A stretch of 64,000 nucleotides of DNA from the NCBI RefSeq assembly GCF_016545825.1, contig NC_052622.1:41005263-41069262 (forward strand), in the 5' to 3' direction. A program made the position numbers and the translations under genes. The notes beneath the pieces were generated by a model. The model saw only the letters and a list, made by a program, of their open reading frames with translations. It made no database searches and was not told where the DNA came from. Origin of the DNA: Eucalyptus grandis (lineage: Eukaryota > Streptophyta > Magnoliopsida > Myrtales > Myrtaceae). This document shows positions 12,501-24,058 of this stretch, one piece after another; positions within the stretch are counted from its first letter, which is position 1; each line of letters starts with the position of its first letter.

Positions 12501-14423
12501 GCTCTCATGATTGACTTGTTTCACAGATTCCCCAACTCGCAGCATTTGTTTCTCTACTTTTGTGATGGGTTGGTTTTTGGGTGGGCCCTTCAGGTATTCG
12601 AGTTTTGGCTAGGTTGTTCTGGTTTTAGCCACCGCTGAGTATGTCATCCAAAGCATAAGATCTAGTTACCGATTATGACATCTAGTACTTCTTGTTATAA
12701 TAACCTCAGCAGTTATTCTAAATTTAAGTATGCATATACTTCAAATCGAGTATGTTATCATGCTGTGGTCAAGCTCATCAATGCTTAGGCTTGATAGACA
12801 TCATCCTATCCTAATTGAACTTTTATTTTTAGTTCACAATATATAAACTTTATTGTAAAGATAGATATAGAAAAATTATCCATTTATCTAACATATATCA
12901 ATATGTGAAAAAATAATCAAGCTCCGTTAACATTTAAATTGAGCAAACATAAGTTCTACTCCTTGAAAAACCCTACATTAAATAACAACTGTGATGAAAT
13001 GAGGATTTTGTCGTCTTAGGCCTGTTTTTGTCTAATCAATGGTGGCCAAAAACTCATTTGGTTGTGTTTGGTTAGACCAAAGATGACAAAAGACATTTCA
13101 TTGCCTTTGCTTGGATCAAAGGCGACAAAAATTGCTGTGTCTCACCTTCGTGTAATTTCAATCTTACAGAAGGTAACGAAAATAAAAACATTGTCACAAC
13201 AGCAGTGGATCACTGCTTTTGTTGCAAAAGGACTGGTTTGGTCTATTTTAGTGCTATAAAACACAGGTTTTGTCGCGTTTGTTAGGAGCAATGGTGATGA
13301 AATGATAGTTCTGTCGCCTTTGTTGAGTTGTTGATCTTATAAAAGGAGAGAATAAAACTTTGTCATTGTTGCTCAGACCAAATGTGATGAGATTCAATTT
13401 CGTTGCCATACAAATAATCTATGGCGATGAATCACCACTTTTGTCACCAAAGGACTGGTCTCGTCTACTCTAACGTGATGAAAATAACGAGTTTCTTCAA
13501 GCTTGGTGGGAGCCGTGGGGACGAAATGTGTTAGTTTGTCGCATTTGATGAGTTCTCAGTCTTATGAAAGGCGAAAAAAAAATAGGACTGTCTTGCTCTT
13601 TCACAACACACAGGCGATGGAATGCATAATTTGTCTCCATTGTTCTGTCCTAGTGAGATGAATTCTTAGTTTTATTGCTGAAGTTTGGATTTGGTTAGCT
13701 TGGACACAATGAAACTACTTTATCGTCGTACTAGGGTGGAGCAATGGCAACAAATTTTTTAATTTTGTTGTGGTTTGTCTTGCAATGGTGACAAATTGAT
13801 TGGCCTACAGTGACTTAGTCCATCTATAGTGATAGAGCTATTTTTGTCGCTAGATAATTTCATTGCCATAGCTCTGTTTTCTCGTTTTGTGGAACAAAGT
13901 CTCTTTCAATTCACTGGTAACATTTGAAACAAATTGGGATTGCTCTGACAAAGTTCAATTGGAGGATCTGCAGAATGTCTCTCGGGGGGTTTTCTTTACC
14001 TTGGGAGGGGCTAGCGGGAGACTTCGTGCATCCTTTGAGTCAATATTCTCTAAGAAAGGATCTCTTGCTACTGAGGCGGCTCGTATTTTTCTTATATTGT
14101 CTTGCCAGTGAAGGAAGTCCTTTAGCTTATTACTGTTCTAAGCAGGAAATGTGAAATATATCGCTTATGTTCACCTGCAAACGCATAACAAAGGGAAAAC
14201 GGCAAATTTGGTATATGAGATACGCTGCGTCTGCCTCACAAATCTCCAAGAATGTTATGATATGTTAGAACTGATAATTTGGTCTAAGTCACTGGTAGAA
14301 AAATTGGTTCTACTCTCTTCAGATGCATGTCCTAGTTTTCCTCCTGAAGATGTCTCATCCTGTATCATGCAGGACTTGCTGGGTATTGGGGAGTATCGTC
14401 CTGGCGCAAGCCGTGCTCCGTGA
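9577..14423 (+). CDS. Conserved plant protein of unknown function, five exons
   Basis: Coding exons: 9577-10161, 11830-11887, 11957-12074, 12188-12305, 14373-14423, all with GT-AG introns and continuous frame, giving 309 residues. The ATG at 9577 is chosen over a GTG one codon upstream. Residues 1-195 (exon 1) are low-complexity, Ser/Pro/Ala-rich with a Pro run near 101-110, probably disordered. From about 165 on the chain looks folded: SEEKEAMRHCLNGKFPTV, then GWRKISFYFNLSYEIRDK from residue 215, and SDGWGSCERREKRF followed by HDIPSTAETRAKNRASQDL near 259-295. The TAETRAKNRA block recalls Rad52/Erf-like single-strand annealing proteins and some archaeal proteins; this is a weak memory-based likeness, not proof. 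No targeting peptide or membrane span is evident. It could be nuclear, but that is inference. The gene model itself is firm. Confidence 0.85.
12985..13880. repeat. Transposon-like repeat in the last intron (CACTA-like subterminal motifs)
   Basis: The 2-kb last intron of the 9577 gene holds a stretch in which short motifs such as gatgaaat, ggcgacaaaa, tttgtcgcc and ggacgaaatg recur many times in both orientations. Dense subterminal repeats of this GACGAAAT/TTTGTCGC sort are typical of plant CACTA (En/Spm) elements. I could not find clear CACTA termini or a 3-bp target duplication. The right side (ttttctcgttttgtgg) is only vaguely like a CACTA end, so the class is an inference and the edges are approximate. 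Confidence 0.4.
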
Positions 14424-16017
14424 AGAGTAACTCTTCTCTTTCTGGCACAGACTCTTTAGCTCTTACGATTCTCCATGACCTGTGTTGTATGTTTGTGTAA
14501 CAAAAACGGTTGTTTTTAGCCACCGATAGCAATAATCAATTCTTGGAGTGGGAAGCAGAAGAAATTCGGGAAACCATACAGAATGTCCCGGCATCCCAAT
14601 CTCTCATTGTTATACCTGAATTTACTCATGTAATTGCTCATTACAGAGTAAACTTGTGACTCGTATTTCCGAAGCTTTTTGCTGACGATCTTATCAGTTT
14701 GTTGGATTTCGTGGCCTGATGTAGGCTGGTGACAAACCGAACAGAGACCTGGCCCTTGATTCGGAACTGTGAAACTGTTTCTTCCTTCCTCTTGGAACAT
14801 TCAACCAGTCCCGCGCGGTATGCAATTCCCAAAGGTATCCATAAATCCAGGAGGTTGATCCCATGGAATGTCCATGTTTGAACTTAATGTAGTATATGAA
14901 GATGGTCGCTTGTATGGTTTTTGTTATTGTTGTCATGGTAGAAAAAAAAGAAAAATTAATTGCCATTTATTAAAGGAGCATGTGCGGTTCGTGTGCGGAT
15001 CCCACCTTCCACGTTATCTTTACAATAGTAATTCTCCCACAATGTTTACTCAATAAAAAAATTTCTTCTGTCCCATTATTCTTTTTATATAAGAAATTGG
15101 TGGTGACACGAGTAATAATGACTCAAATTCAATATGAAATTAAGATTTTTATGATAAAATCAAAAGATGATCAGGATGGAGCCCTCAATGTGTCATCCCA
15201 CCGTTTCAATTCAGCCAAAATTGGTGCATTCAGGTCTTAACGAGGGCCATTCCAGACCGTTTAGCTCTGTCATGTTGTTCTTTCAGGCTAAATAAACACT
15301 TCGATTTCGAAAAATGGGGGGTCCAATTTAGAAAGGGAAAGGTCATGAGCAGGAAGCAGCGGTGTAACAGTCCGTGCCCCTTCCCTCGGTGGGGCCATTT
15401 CGTACCTTTTTTCCCTCCCTCCCTCTCTCTCTGGCTCTCGATTCACGTACGAAACTTTTAAAAAAATCCAACCTCTCTCTCTTCTCCTCTTCTCTTCACT
15501 CCACTCCCACCAGCTGAATTCATGGATGCAGAGGACCAACCCATCTGTCAGATATAACTTAGACTCCTCTTCTCTTCGCTCCACTCCACCACCTGAATTC
15601 ATAGTTGCAGTGGCCCAACCCAACCGTAAGCCAGATGTCCTTCTCTGCACCTTCTCTCTCTCATGGTTTTTAAAATTGTCAAAGTAAACTCGGCCTGGAC
15701 TCGCCCATGTGAAAGCAATGTTTCTTTTTCTCGATGCACGTCAGGCTCGTTAGAGAGGATATACCGTTTACATTGCTGCTCCGCCTTTCGTTTTGTTTAT
15801 TGGGTCCGAGGGGTTGCCATTTTAATCACCCCTTTTAGAAATCATCCTCACTGGACGCACATCGCTTTTGCAGCAGCTATTGGGGGGTGGGTTCTTAAAA
15901 AGCAGAGAAAGAACACGGTCGCTCCTCTGGCCCTGATGACTTTACCATCCTTGCCTCCCTCTTAGAATGCAGCAGTCCCCGAAGCTCTCTTCTTGAAGTG
16001 GGGGGATAGACAGACTC
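14424..16017. other. Intergenic region with presumed promoter and leader of the 16018 gene
   Basis: No gene is recognised. The part 15400-15660 is rich in CT tracts and carries the imperfect tandem repeat annotated separately. Such pyrimidine-rich DNA is common in plant promoters and 5' leaders, which fits the gene starting at 16018. Confidence 0.5.
15484..15622. repeat. Imperfect tandem duplication, two units of about 59 bp
   Basis: Unit 1 (about 15484-15542) and unit 2 (about 15564-15622) both run from ctcctcttctcttc through a ctccactcc tract and ctgaattcat to ccaaccca, with a handful of substitutions. The spacing is about 80 bp. It lies about 400 bp upstream of the coding start at 16018. 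Confidence 0.7.
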
Positions 16018-17832
16018 ATGGCTCAGCAGGTCGTTTCTTTACTCGCCTCCTGTAAATGGGAAGTTTCGCTTCGCATGCAGTATTTCCTGTTTCCTGGTTT
16101 TTGACTGCCGCGTGTTTGATGAAATGCGTGTTCAGGAAGGCGGGTGGCCTCTGGGGCTGCAACCATTGAATGCCAGAGTTGGGGTTGTGAGGAATCGCGG
16201 GTGCTCCGGATCAGCCTCGTTCAGCACGCTCCTCACCGGTTCTCCCAGTGACACTTCTTCAGATCCTGATACAGAAGTGAGTTGCGTGTATATTATATGG
16301 GAGTGCGTCGGATATGTTGAAGCTTAGTTTCCTGTTATTTCGTCTAGAATCACTTGTGAGTTAAATATTAATTTCCTGTTAAAAGACGGCCTTGAGATAC
16401 TTACTGTGCAATTCGTGGATGTGCGAGTTACATGGCTGGAAATAAGTATATCTCGCATCAAGTACTTCACTAGGCGGTGATCAATTCTTTTGCCACTTGA
16501 GTTTGTACCATGATCTCGGTAGAAATGAATAGCCTGGCCAGCATCAAAGTCAAAATTTGCTCTGAATCCATCATAGGAAAGATGCTCTGTCGGCCTGTCA
16601 AAACCACTTTTGTCCACCACTGAAATTGATCATTTCTTTAGATTGCTCATAAAATTTAGTGGCCTATGAATTGCCCTCATGATTGTCATTGATCATGCTT
16701 CAGAGACTTTCTTGCTTATCTCATCTTTAGCTATATTTGGTTGACAAGGAGTGTCGTATACTAATGTTAGTAGATGTTTGTTGGGGAAACTGTTTTGGTC
16801 ATGTTGTGTTGTTAGCTTTCAGTCTGAGATTGGAAACGAACATGTCCCTTTCTCATCCTTTCGGTGAAGAGCAAGTCAATGTCCTAATGTCGTAGGTTAG
16901 CGAGTGTCGAGGAATTGGAGAAACACCGATGAACTTCATTTCTTTGTCTGTAAGAGGAATCCACGGCTGAATACACTGAAACCTTTTCGAATTTCATCTG
17001 TTGGTTTTCATTTGACCCGGAACCTTTTCTCATCAACTAATATAACTAGTATTAACTAGTTTTCACTCCATCCCAGCTCCTTCTGCCCATGTGAATGGTC
17101 AACTAGATGGTTCAGTTCTTGAGGATGTTGTGTAAAATGGCCTTATACTAGGAGTCCAGTTTATCTTTTAAACATTCAATGAAGCATTGCAATACTCTAG
17201 ATGATACCTGATACTTGGCATGTGTAAGTACTGTACAGTTGTTCTATTTTCGTTTTTGTCCTGATGGGACTGTTATGCATCGTGCATGTGTAATTGCTTA
17301 TTTTGTATCCTAGCTTCTCCATGCTTTTATTTGAGATCTTTTATGCTATCAATTTCAGTCAACCGGGTCCTTCCATGACAAAAGCATCACACTCGGGAGC
17401 CTAATTGGTGCTTCTAGCATTCTAGAACTTCCAAGACGGTCAGCAAGGATGAGAATTGCTGAAAGTTCTAGAGACAGAAGGAGTTACAAATCCAAATCCT
17501 GGTTCTTCTCTCTCTGCTCGAAGCTCAACACAGACGCTGTGACCATCAATGGTGCTCAATCCCTCGGTTACTTTCTAGAAGCAGAAAGAAGGGCCGCCGG
17601 TGGTTACAGGAGAAATAGCAACCTGACACTTTGCCGGCCCAGTTACCTCAAGCAAGATCTTCCTGCTTCAGATTCAAGAGCGCTGTGTGTTGGTGGACAA
17701 GTGGCTACTAACTTGGCCATTCCCACAGGTGCAGACAGGAAGAGGAAACCGCGAAAGGTACAGGTAGATGATTTGAATGCTTATGGAGTTCCCTTATTCT
17801 TTTCATGTTTGAGAGGACAAATCATTGGATGA
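16018..17832 (+). CDS. Plant-specific GWPLGLQPLN-type protein of unknown function, three exons
   Basis: Coding exons: 16018-16029 (only MAQQ), 16136-16276, 17359-17832. Together they are 627 nt, 208 residues. Junctions are CAG|gt, ag|GAA, GAA|gt and ag|TCA, with frame kept. The N-terminus EGGWPLGLQPLNARVG, the block ASFSTLLTGSPSDTSSD and the following GSFHDKSITLGSLIGAS are features I associate with a plant family represented by Arabidopsis At3g17950, often annotated only as transmembrane or hypothetical protein, of about 210 residues. A basic region (RRSARMRIAESSRDRRS) and a short Cys-containing block (WFFSLCSKLN) follow. No strong membrane helix or signal peptide is visible to me. Its function is unknown. 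The first intron is 106 bp and the second about 1.1 kb. Confidence 0.85.
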
Positions 17833-18159
17833 TGGCTTGAGATAGCATCTTTATCTATTGGTAACAAACTAATGGTTGCTTTGAGTATTTGGGACTCGCT
17901 GATAAAAAATTGAATTGCATCTTTTTGAAGTCGATTTCATCAGTCACTGTTCACTGAGCCTGATTCTTAATGAAACTGTACCAATCATTTTACTTCTCAG
18001 GTTTATCATGGTCCATAGCTTTCATTTGAAACCGTGTATTTCCATGTTCTGTCTCCAGATATGAAAGATTAGATTGAGACATAATTAGAAGCCGGGTTCA
18101 CAATCATTGCATCGAATTTCTTCCATACTCAGGAAGGGCTTTGGAAATGAAAGTGTATT

Positions 18160-18741
18160 TTAGGGTTTGGTCGTTTGAAGGAAAATGGTTTCCGGTAAAT
18201 TGTTTTCCGACTTTTTGATATCTGAATAATGGAAAATTAATCAATTTATGAAAAATATTTTACATGGAATAAAACAACAAGTTTAGATTTGGGAAAGACG
18301 ACTTCCCCTTTCGACAAGGTGGAAATCACTTTCCATAAATCACTAAATAAATTAAAAATCAATTGTTTTCCATGAAAACGATTTGTATTCCCCCTTTCTA
18401 CTAGGTGGAAATCACTTTCCAATGAATCACTAAATAAATTAAAATCAATCGTTTTCAACGATTTGTATGCAAGATATTTTTCTTTATTGTGAATTTTCCT
18501 CAAATTAAATGTAGGGAAAACTTCATATTAAAGGAAATTGCTTTATGAGAAATCCTTGTCTAGGAAAACGTTGTTCTCTTTTCATGTTTGGGAGATCATT
18601 TTTCTTAACTTTAAGCATGTATAATATTTTTTGACCGTAAATGATTTTTCATTGACTAATTATATTCAACAAACTAAATGGATGAAGTTTCAGAAAACTA
18701 ATTTTGCGGAAAACTCTTATACTTAAACAAACACACCCTAA
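18160..18741. repeat. MITE-like inverted-repeat element with internal duplication
   Basis: The left end (ttagggtttggtcgtttgaa) is roughly the reverse complement of the right end (caaacacaccctaa at 18728-18741). Inside, a unit of about 70 bp containing ggtggaaatcactttcca and cactaaataaatt is present twice (about 18304-18370 and 18391-18460). No coding capacity. I found no convincing direct target duplication; the flanks are TTA-like on the left and TAA-like on the right. Confidence 0.5.
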
Positions 18742-20489
18742 TTTGATCGAAAGAACTAGGTAATTCCTAGAATGAATGTGCAAAGGCTCAAATGAAATTG
18801 GAGAATGCTATTTTTATGGCGAAAACATAGATGAGATGTAAACATTACTGCATGACATAGGTCCTCTACGGATGTAATAGTTACTCCACAAAGAGGAAGA
18901 TATGTTCACAGAACAAATAGAATATGCCAATCAAGAAGCTGAACCTTATCATAAGTATCTTCGTCACATTTGGTTCGGAACATCTCGAATTGGCGGGCTG
19001 GGCCGGGCCCTTAATGAAGGCCTAATTTGGTTATCAAAAAGTTTAGATGAACACAGAAACATAGTGAAGATTATCTCTCCAATTGCTTTCGAAACTGAAA
19101 AATGTTACCAATTCGTAACATGCTGCTCCCAATTTTCAACTCGAGCATCTCCAACGAATAATTCTAATAAAAGACAAGTTATGTACAGGTGTGAGGATAC
19201 TATGTCTCAAATTCAGATACGGCCTTCAGTTTGGTCTGGAGTTCTGTTCTCTAACATTGTCAAGTTCCTGATTTTTCATGTGAGCCAGAGAAAAATATCT
19301 GGCTTTTGGGCTATGAGGATTTATTTACAAGTGAGATCTGGACCTTACACGATCTATGCGACTTATGGATTGGGAATAATTTCGTTGTCGATGAGACTTG
19401 ACATTTGGGATCCGGACAAGAATGGATCCGGTTAGGGCATACAACGTGTGAATCGCCTTCAGAATCATTTTTCCAATGTGCCACGTTGTAGGATTTGTCA
19501 AGAGAGATTCTCCACACGGTATGCGATGTTCATGTCAAAACTAGCTAGAAGAATCTGAAACGTTTACTGATATAACCCGTACAAAAAAATCAGATGAGAT
19601 ATTTTATAGGTAGTTTTACTTTAGTTGACCATCACAATCATAAGGATAGAGAAAAGGTCCCACCGAAAAACACAAGCTTCCGCGTTGTTTCTGTGCCGTG
19701 ATTGATTTTCCCACCGCACTATTCATAGAAACATGCAAGAAAAGACACTAGAATTGATCGTTTAAGTGGCATCACTTTTTAAAGCGGGCCTAGTCGAGTG
19801 TCTCTGGTAATTCAACTTCATTAAAACGCGGCTATCGAAAGACCCATTGCATCCACTTCCCAAAGGAACTTCATTGGTATTAGAATACGCAAAATCCAGC
19901 CTAATCAGTCAACTTAAGGTACTTCAATCGCAGCACAAGAGTTTTCTCCCGGAGATTCTACTGCATTTCAATCTTCTTCACTTTCATGAGAGATTCAATA
20001 CCCCTTTTTTTCCAAACGCTCTGACCACATTTCCATGTAATACCATTATTGTCATGTCATCACATCATGGTGTTTTACAGTTTCACCGTAGTGTCATTAC
20101 ATATTTTGTCGTGTTATATCACTTTGCCAAGTTGCAATGTCACTTTGCGAACATTATGTGCCCCACCCGTGTTATTACACGCCACCTCGTCCCATATTTC
20201 ACCACATCCGTAATGAAATAAACCGCAATCATGCATTGGCCGAGATTAACTTTTTGGCTGAGCCCCCGGCCCTACATGACTCATGCAAGAACGCGCTTAA
20301 TCTGTCTTATTGGTCAATCAACCCAAAGATTACCGAAAGATCAACCTTTCTTCAAACTGTAATCGGTCAACAATATCGGAACAAGCTTAACATCGACATC
20401 CTTGTTGGTGATTAGTCATTCGAAGTAGTCATGACGCGGTGCATATAATCAATTAAAATATTAGGATGAAAGTAAGGAAAACGAGTGGA
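18742..20489. other. No recognisable gene; open frames of doubtful meaning
   Basis: A 177-codon open frame at 18902-19435 (+) and two overlapping ones at 19847-20221 and 20137-20415 (+) lie here. None shows a domain, a signal peptide or a family I recognise. Composition is like the surrounding DNA, and I see nothing to separate them from chance. Confidence 0.4.
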
Positions 20490-21185
20490 AAAATTATCAT
20501 GAAAGTTCTGAACTTATTGCACTTATATTAATTTAGCCTAAATCTTTCAATTATACCAATTGAATCATAAACCTTTTGATGATTTGCTAATATAAACTAT
20601 TTGGTCAATTTTGGTTAGAAATTATTGATTGACATTGACATTGTATCTTACGTGACACGATAGACGACTAGTGCTGATGTGTATAATTTTTATTATTTTT
20701 TTCTTTCCTTTCTTTCTTTCTTTTTTCTTTACAAAGTTAGGCCAATGAAACCGCTGAAAGACCCTTGCCTAGTATGGGGCGAGGGCCATGACACCCTCAT
20801 TGGCCACAGTTGAGGGACCCGCAAGCCTTGCTGACCAACGAGCGAGGGTCGCAACTCTCTTCTATATTTGGGCGTGGGCTTGGGGGGTGAAGGCATGGAG
20901 ACCCATGCTTAGACCTCACCTATGGCCGACAAGGGTCAGCTGAGATCGATCAACAGTTGGGGAGAAAACAAAGAAAATAAAAAAAATAACAAAAAATTCA
21001 TTTAAATAATAAAAATGCAAAAATTGTCCACATTAACACTAGTCATTCTTTGTAAGACGGTCGGCATCCATGTTAGAGATTTCGTATCGAAATTAGTCGG
21101 ATTAATGATATTAACAAATCATTAAAATGTTTAAAATTCAATCGAGACAATCGAAGGGTTTAGAATTCACGAGCAAATTCAAGAT
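20490..21185. repeat. Decayed inverted-repeat element with a GC-rich core
   Basis: The left arm (about 20500-20660) and the reverse complement of the right arm (about 21040-21185) align imperfectly over roughly 150 bp; both contain ttttgatgatttgctaatat-like text. Between the arms lies a G/C-richer core (about 20740-20960) with ggcgagggcc and gagcgagggtcg. No coding capacity. It looks like an old, CpG-depleted relative of the elements at 23138 and 60243. Confidence 0.5.
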
Positions 21186-22199
21186 TTAAGTGATCTGTGA
21201 TGTCACTGCCGATAAATCACGTCCTTCGGATTGATCCAATCTTTCACCTTCTGCTAATAATAAGTGGGCGGCAAAGAGGGATAGAGAGAGAGAAAAAGGG
21301 AGAGAGCGAGAGATTCCGAGGGGGCTGTTCATGGACATCCACGTTCCTCCACACGTGCGCTCTAAATCAATCATGGACATCTTGGATTCCCCTTCCCACC
21401 CGCGCGCACATTCCTCTTACGTAACCCTCCGCCCCCACCGCCGGGCCCCACGGCGGAGCAGGCCTGCCTGTGCCTGTCTGTCTACGTGCATGCGATCTCT
21501 CGTTTCCTTCGCGCTCTCAAAAAGGGGGAAAAGTCGCCTGCTCCCCCTCCCCATCCTCCGCTCCAAAACGACGTGGTTTCGGGTCATCGAAGAGGAAAAA
21601 GAGGAATTGGATTGGAGTTGGACCCCCACTTTTTTTTTTCTCCTCTTCCTTCCTCCTTTTGTTTTTGAAACTCGAAGGACCTTAGCATCTTTGTTACCAT
21701 CTCTCCTTTACGCTGGATGGGCCTCCCTCCCTCCCCTCTCCTTTTCGCTTTGTCGTCTCGAAAACCTATCAAATCACGCTTAGGCACACTCCCCTTTCCA
21801 GGTGAGGAGGGGATGGCATCCAAGGAAGAATACCGCCCCTTTCGGAATCTCCAAATTAGCCATGGAGTCGACCTCCATCCCCTTCCACTTTAATCCGTGA
21901 CACGACCCCCCTTGTGAGGCTTGGACGCGTCGGTTGTCGTATTCCGCGGTGCTGTGCCCCGTTTAAAAAGTATGATACAAAATCATGGCTCTTTTTCCCA
22001 TAACGTGATCCACTTTTGAAATAAAGATTTGTCTTATATATATTACATATTTATGTAAATGTCAGCGATATACACTGTATGACTATAATTGAACTCGTTT
22101 CCTATGAGTTGAGCTCTTTCCAGGGAAACGAATGCCTAGTACATGCATAGACATCGACTATATGAGGAGAAATAGATTAATGGGATAATAATTATGTAC
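21186..22199. other. Gene-like GC-rich patch without a gene I can support
   Basis: The stretch 21250-21960 is GC-richer, with GA-rich and CT-rich tracts that would suit a promoter or 5' leader. Several overlapping open frames exist in three frames (longest 150 codons at 21331-21783), low in complexity and with no recognisable domain. It could be the abandoned start of a gene. Confidence 0.35.
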
Positions 22200-22460
22200 G
22201 TGACATGGAAAGATGAGTAATAACATCACATGGCATGCACAAGAGGATGCGGCACATGCATCATGACGTGGTGATATTAGATAATGATCTAGTAGATACA
22301 CAATCGCATGATGGCATGGCATACGATCGCAATCGCATATGACGAGGAGTCCATCATGTGGCTTGTGAATGGTAACATGGCATGTGAATGGTGACATAGC
22401 ATATGACATGGCCATTTGCGCATGATGTGGCATGGTGACCGTCAACAACATATGCACGTG
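22200..22460. repeat. Degenerate short tandem repeat (gacatggcat type)
   Basis: Short units such as acatggcat, catatgacatgg, gcatgatg and gtgaatggtgacat recur across about 260 bp with many changes. This makes minus-strand open frames look His/Met/Cys-rich, which is an artefact of the repeat. Confidence 0.6.
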
Positions 22461-23137
22461 GAAATCTAGGAAAAAGCCGGTTGAGTAAACCTTTGTCCAG
22501 CCTTGCTAGTGCTCATTTACACCCTATCAACCACGATTAAAGCTACTATCAAATGTAAGATTCGGAGAATTCGATTTTCAAATTTGTGAAGAAAGCATAG
22601 TTTACAAAGCATGAGGCTCTTGCCTCGAACCTAACTTTTGGGATCGCCGTCTTTATGCTAGCCAGTGCCCCGCGAAAAACCCTACCTTACATAACTACAA
22701 GATCGAGGGTCAAAACGGTGCTAAGGATGGTAAGCATCATCATGATGGCTTGCTCTATTTCAAAGTTTCGAAAAGCATTTCGGCTGCTTAAAGGTTTTGC
22801 TAGGGCGTACCAGTTATTTGTTTAAGCGGCATAATGATCACAACGTAGAAAATAGGGAAATCACCTAGATTGTCGAAGAGCTTTTATAACTACAAAAGAA
22901 AGCCAAAGCACAACAAGGGAGACCCTAGTGTTAGAGTTCGATTGCTACAAGGAAGCAAAATCACAAAGGAAGAGAGGCAAGAAGCTCACCATGCTGAAAA
23001 GGCGAGATGAAGGCCCCTTCTTCATTGGCGAGATAAAATTGAGATGGCCAAGGCTGCTCCAAAGTGTCATTCACAGAAACAATTGGGTATTTAGACATGA
23101 TAGAAGTTTTGGGCTGGTCACTATAAGGAGATAGTAA
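22461..23137. other. No recognisable gene
   Basis: AT-rich DNA without an open frame that I can support. A stretch near 23040-23100 gives RWPRLLQSVIHRNNWVFRHD in one frame, possibly a scrap of retroelement, but too short to assign. Confidence 0.35.
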
Positions 23138-24055
23138 GGGCCTGTTTGGTTGTGTTTCTTTTTTTTGTTTTTAAACACTTTTTTCTGTTTTTTTTTCTTT
23201 TTTTGTTCTTTTTGTTCCTGGAACAAAAAAGAAACAAATAAATAAGAAACACAAAATTTGTGTTTCTTATTTCAAACACATTTGAGAAACACATTTTATT
23301 TTCTTCTTCTTTTTCTTCTTATTTTCTTCTTCTTTTTCCTCGCCGTGGCTCGGCGAGGCTCGCCGGCCCCCGCCGTCCCCCTCGCCGTCCCCCGGCGAGG
23401 CCGAGGCTCGCCGTAGGCCGGGCGAGGGTCGGCCTCGCCTTGGCCGGGCGAGCTCGCCCGGATCCGGTGAGGCCGAGCTCGCCCGGCGGCCGGCGAGCCT
23501 CACCTCGCCGAGCCTCGCCGGCTGCCGGGCGAGCTCGGCCTCACCGGATTTGGGCGAGCTCGCCCGTCGGCGAGGCCAACCTCGCGGTGGCCGAGCGATC
23601 TCGCCGCGCCGGATCGGCCAGCTCGCCCGCGGTCGGCGAGCCTCGGCCTCGCCGGATTTGGGCGAGTCGGCGTCGCCCCAGCGGTGGCGCCCGCGCCTCG
23701 CCGGCCGCTAGGCGAGGCCGACCCTCGCCCGGCCACGGCGAGCCTCGCCGTGGTTGGGTGAGGCCGCCGGCCCTCGTTGGCCGGTCGCCGGCCCTCGTCG
23801 GCCAGTCGCCGGCCATGGCCGAGGCCGGCGACCGGCCAAAAGAAGAAAAAAGAAAAAAGAAAAAAAGGAAAAAAAGAAAAAAATAAAAGAAATAAAAAAA
23901 TTATACAAATTTACCAAACGTGTTTCTGTTTATTTTTATTTCCGGAACAAGTTTACCAAACGCGTTTTTGTTCAAAAATTGTTCCCAGAATGAAACACTT
24001 TTTTTTTTTTCATTCCCTGAACAATTTTTAAACAGAAACGCAAACAAACGCACCC
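23138..24055. mobile_element. PIF/Harbinger-like non-autonomous element with GC-rich core
   Basis: The element starts GGGCCTGTTTGGTTGTGTTT, and its right end is the near reverse complement (gcaaacaaacgcaccc). Both sides are flanked by TAA (23135-23137 and 24056-24058), the 3-bp duplication typical of PIF/Harbinger (Tourist-like) elements. AT-rich arms enclose a core of about 500 bp (23338-23840) that is extremely G+C- and CpG-rich, built from recurring ctcgccgg/ccggcgag motifs. Open frames of up to 208 codons in the core are Arg/Pro/Ala low-complexity in several frames on both strands, so I do not call a protein. No transposase is present. Confidence 0.75.
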
Positions 24056-24058
24056 TAA

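Noticed and set aside
16324..16620. 98-codon minus-strand frame in the second intron of the 16018 gene
   Set aside because: No family recognised, located inside an intron, and no supporting splice or start context.
18902..19435. 177-codon plus-strand open frame
   Set aside because: No recognisable domain, compositionally ordinary, and no neighbouring exon joins it. Kept only as a remark, not called as a gene.
21331..21783. 150-codon plus-strand open frame
   Set aside because: Overlaps other frames in a GC-rich patch; low-complexity Arg/Ser/Leu text and no family.
23260..23886. 208-codon open frame on the plus strand
   Set aside because: It lies in the GC-rich core of a transposable element. 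Open frames occur there in several frames on both strands, and the translation is Arg/Pro/Ala repeats. Stop codons are simply rare in such DNA.
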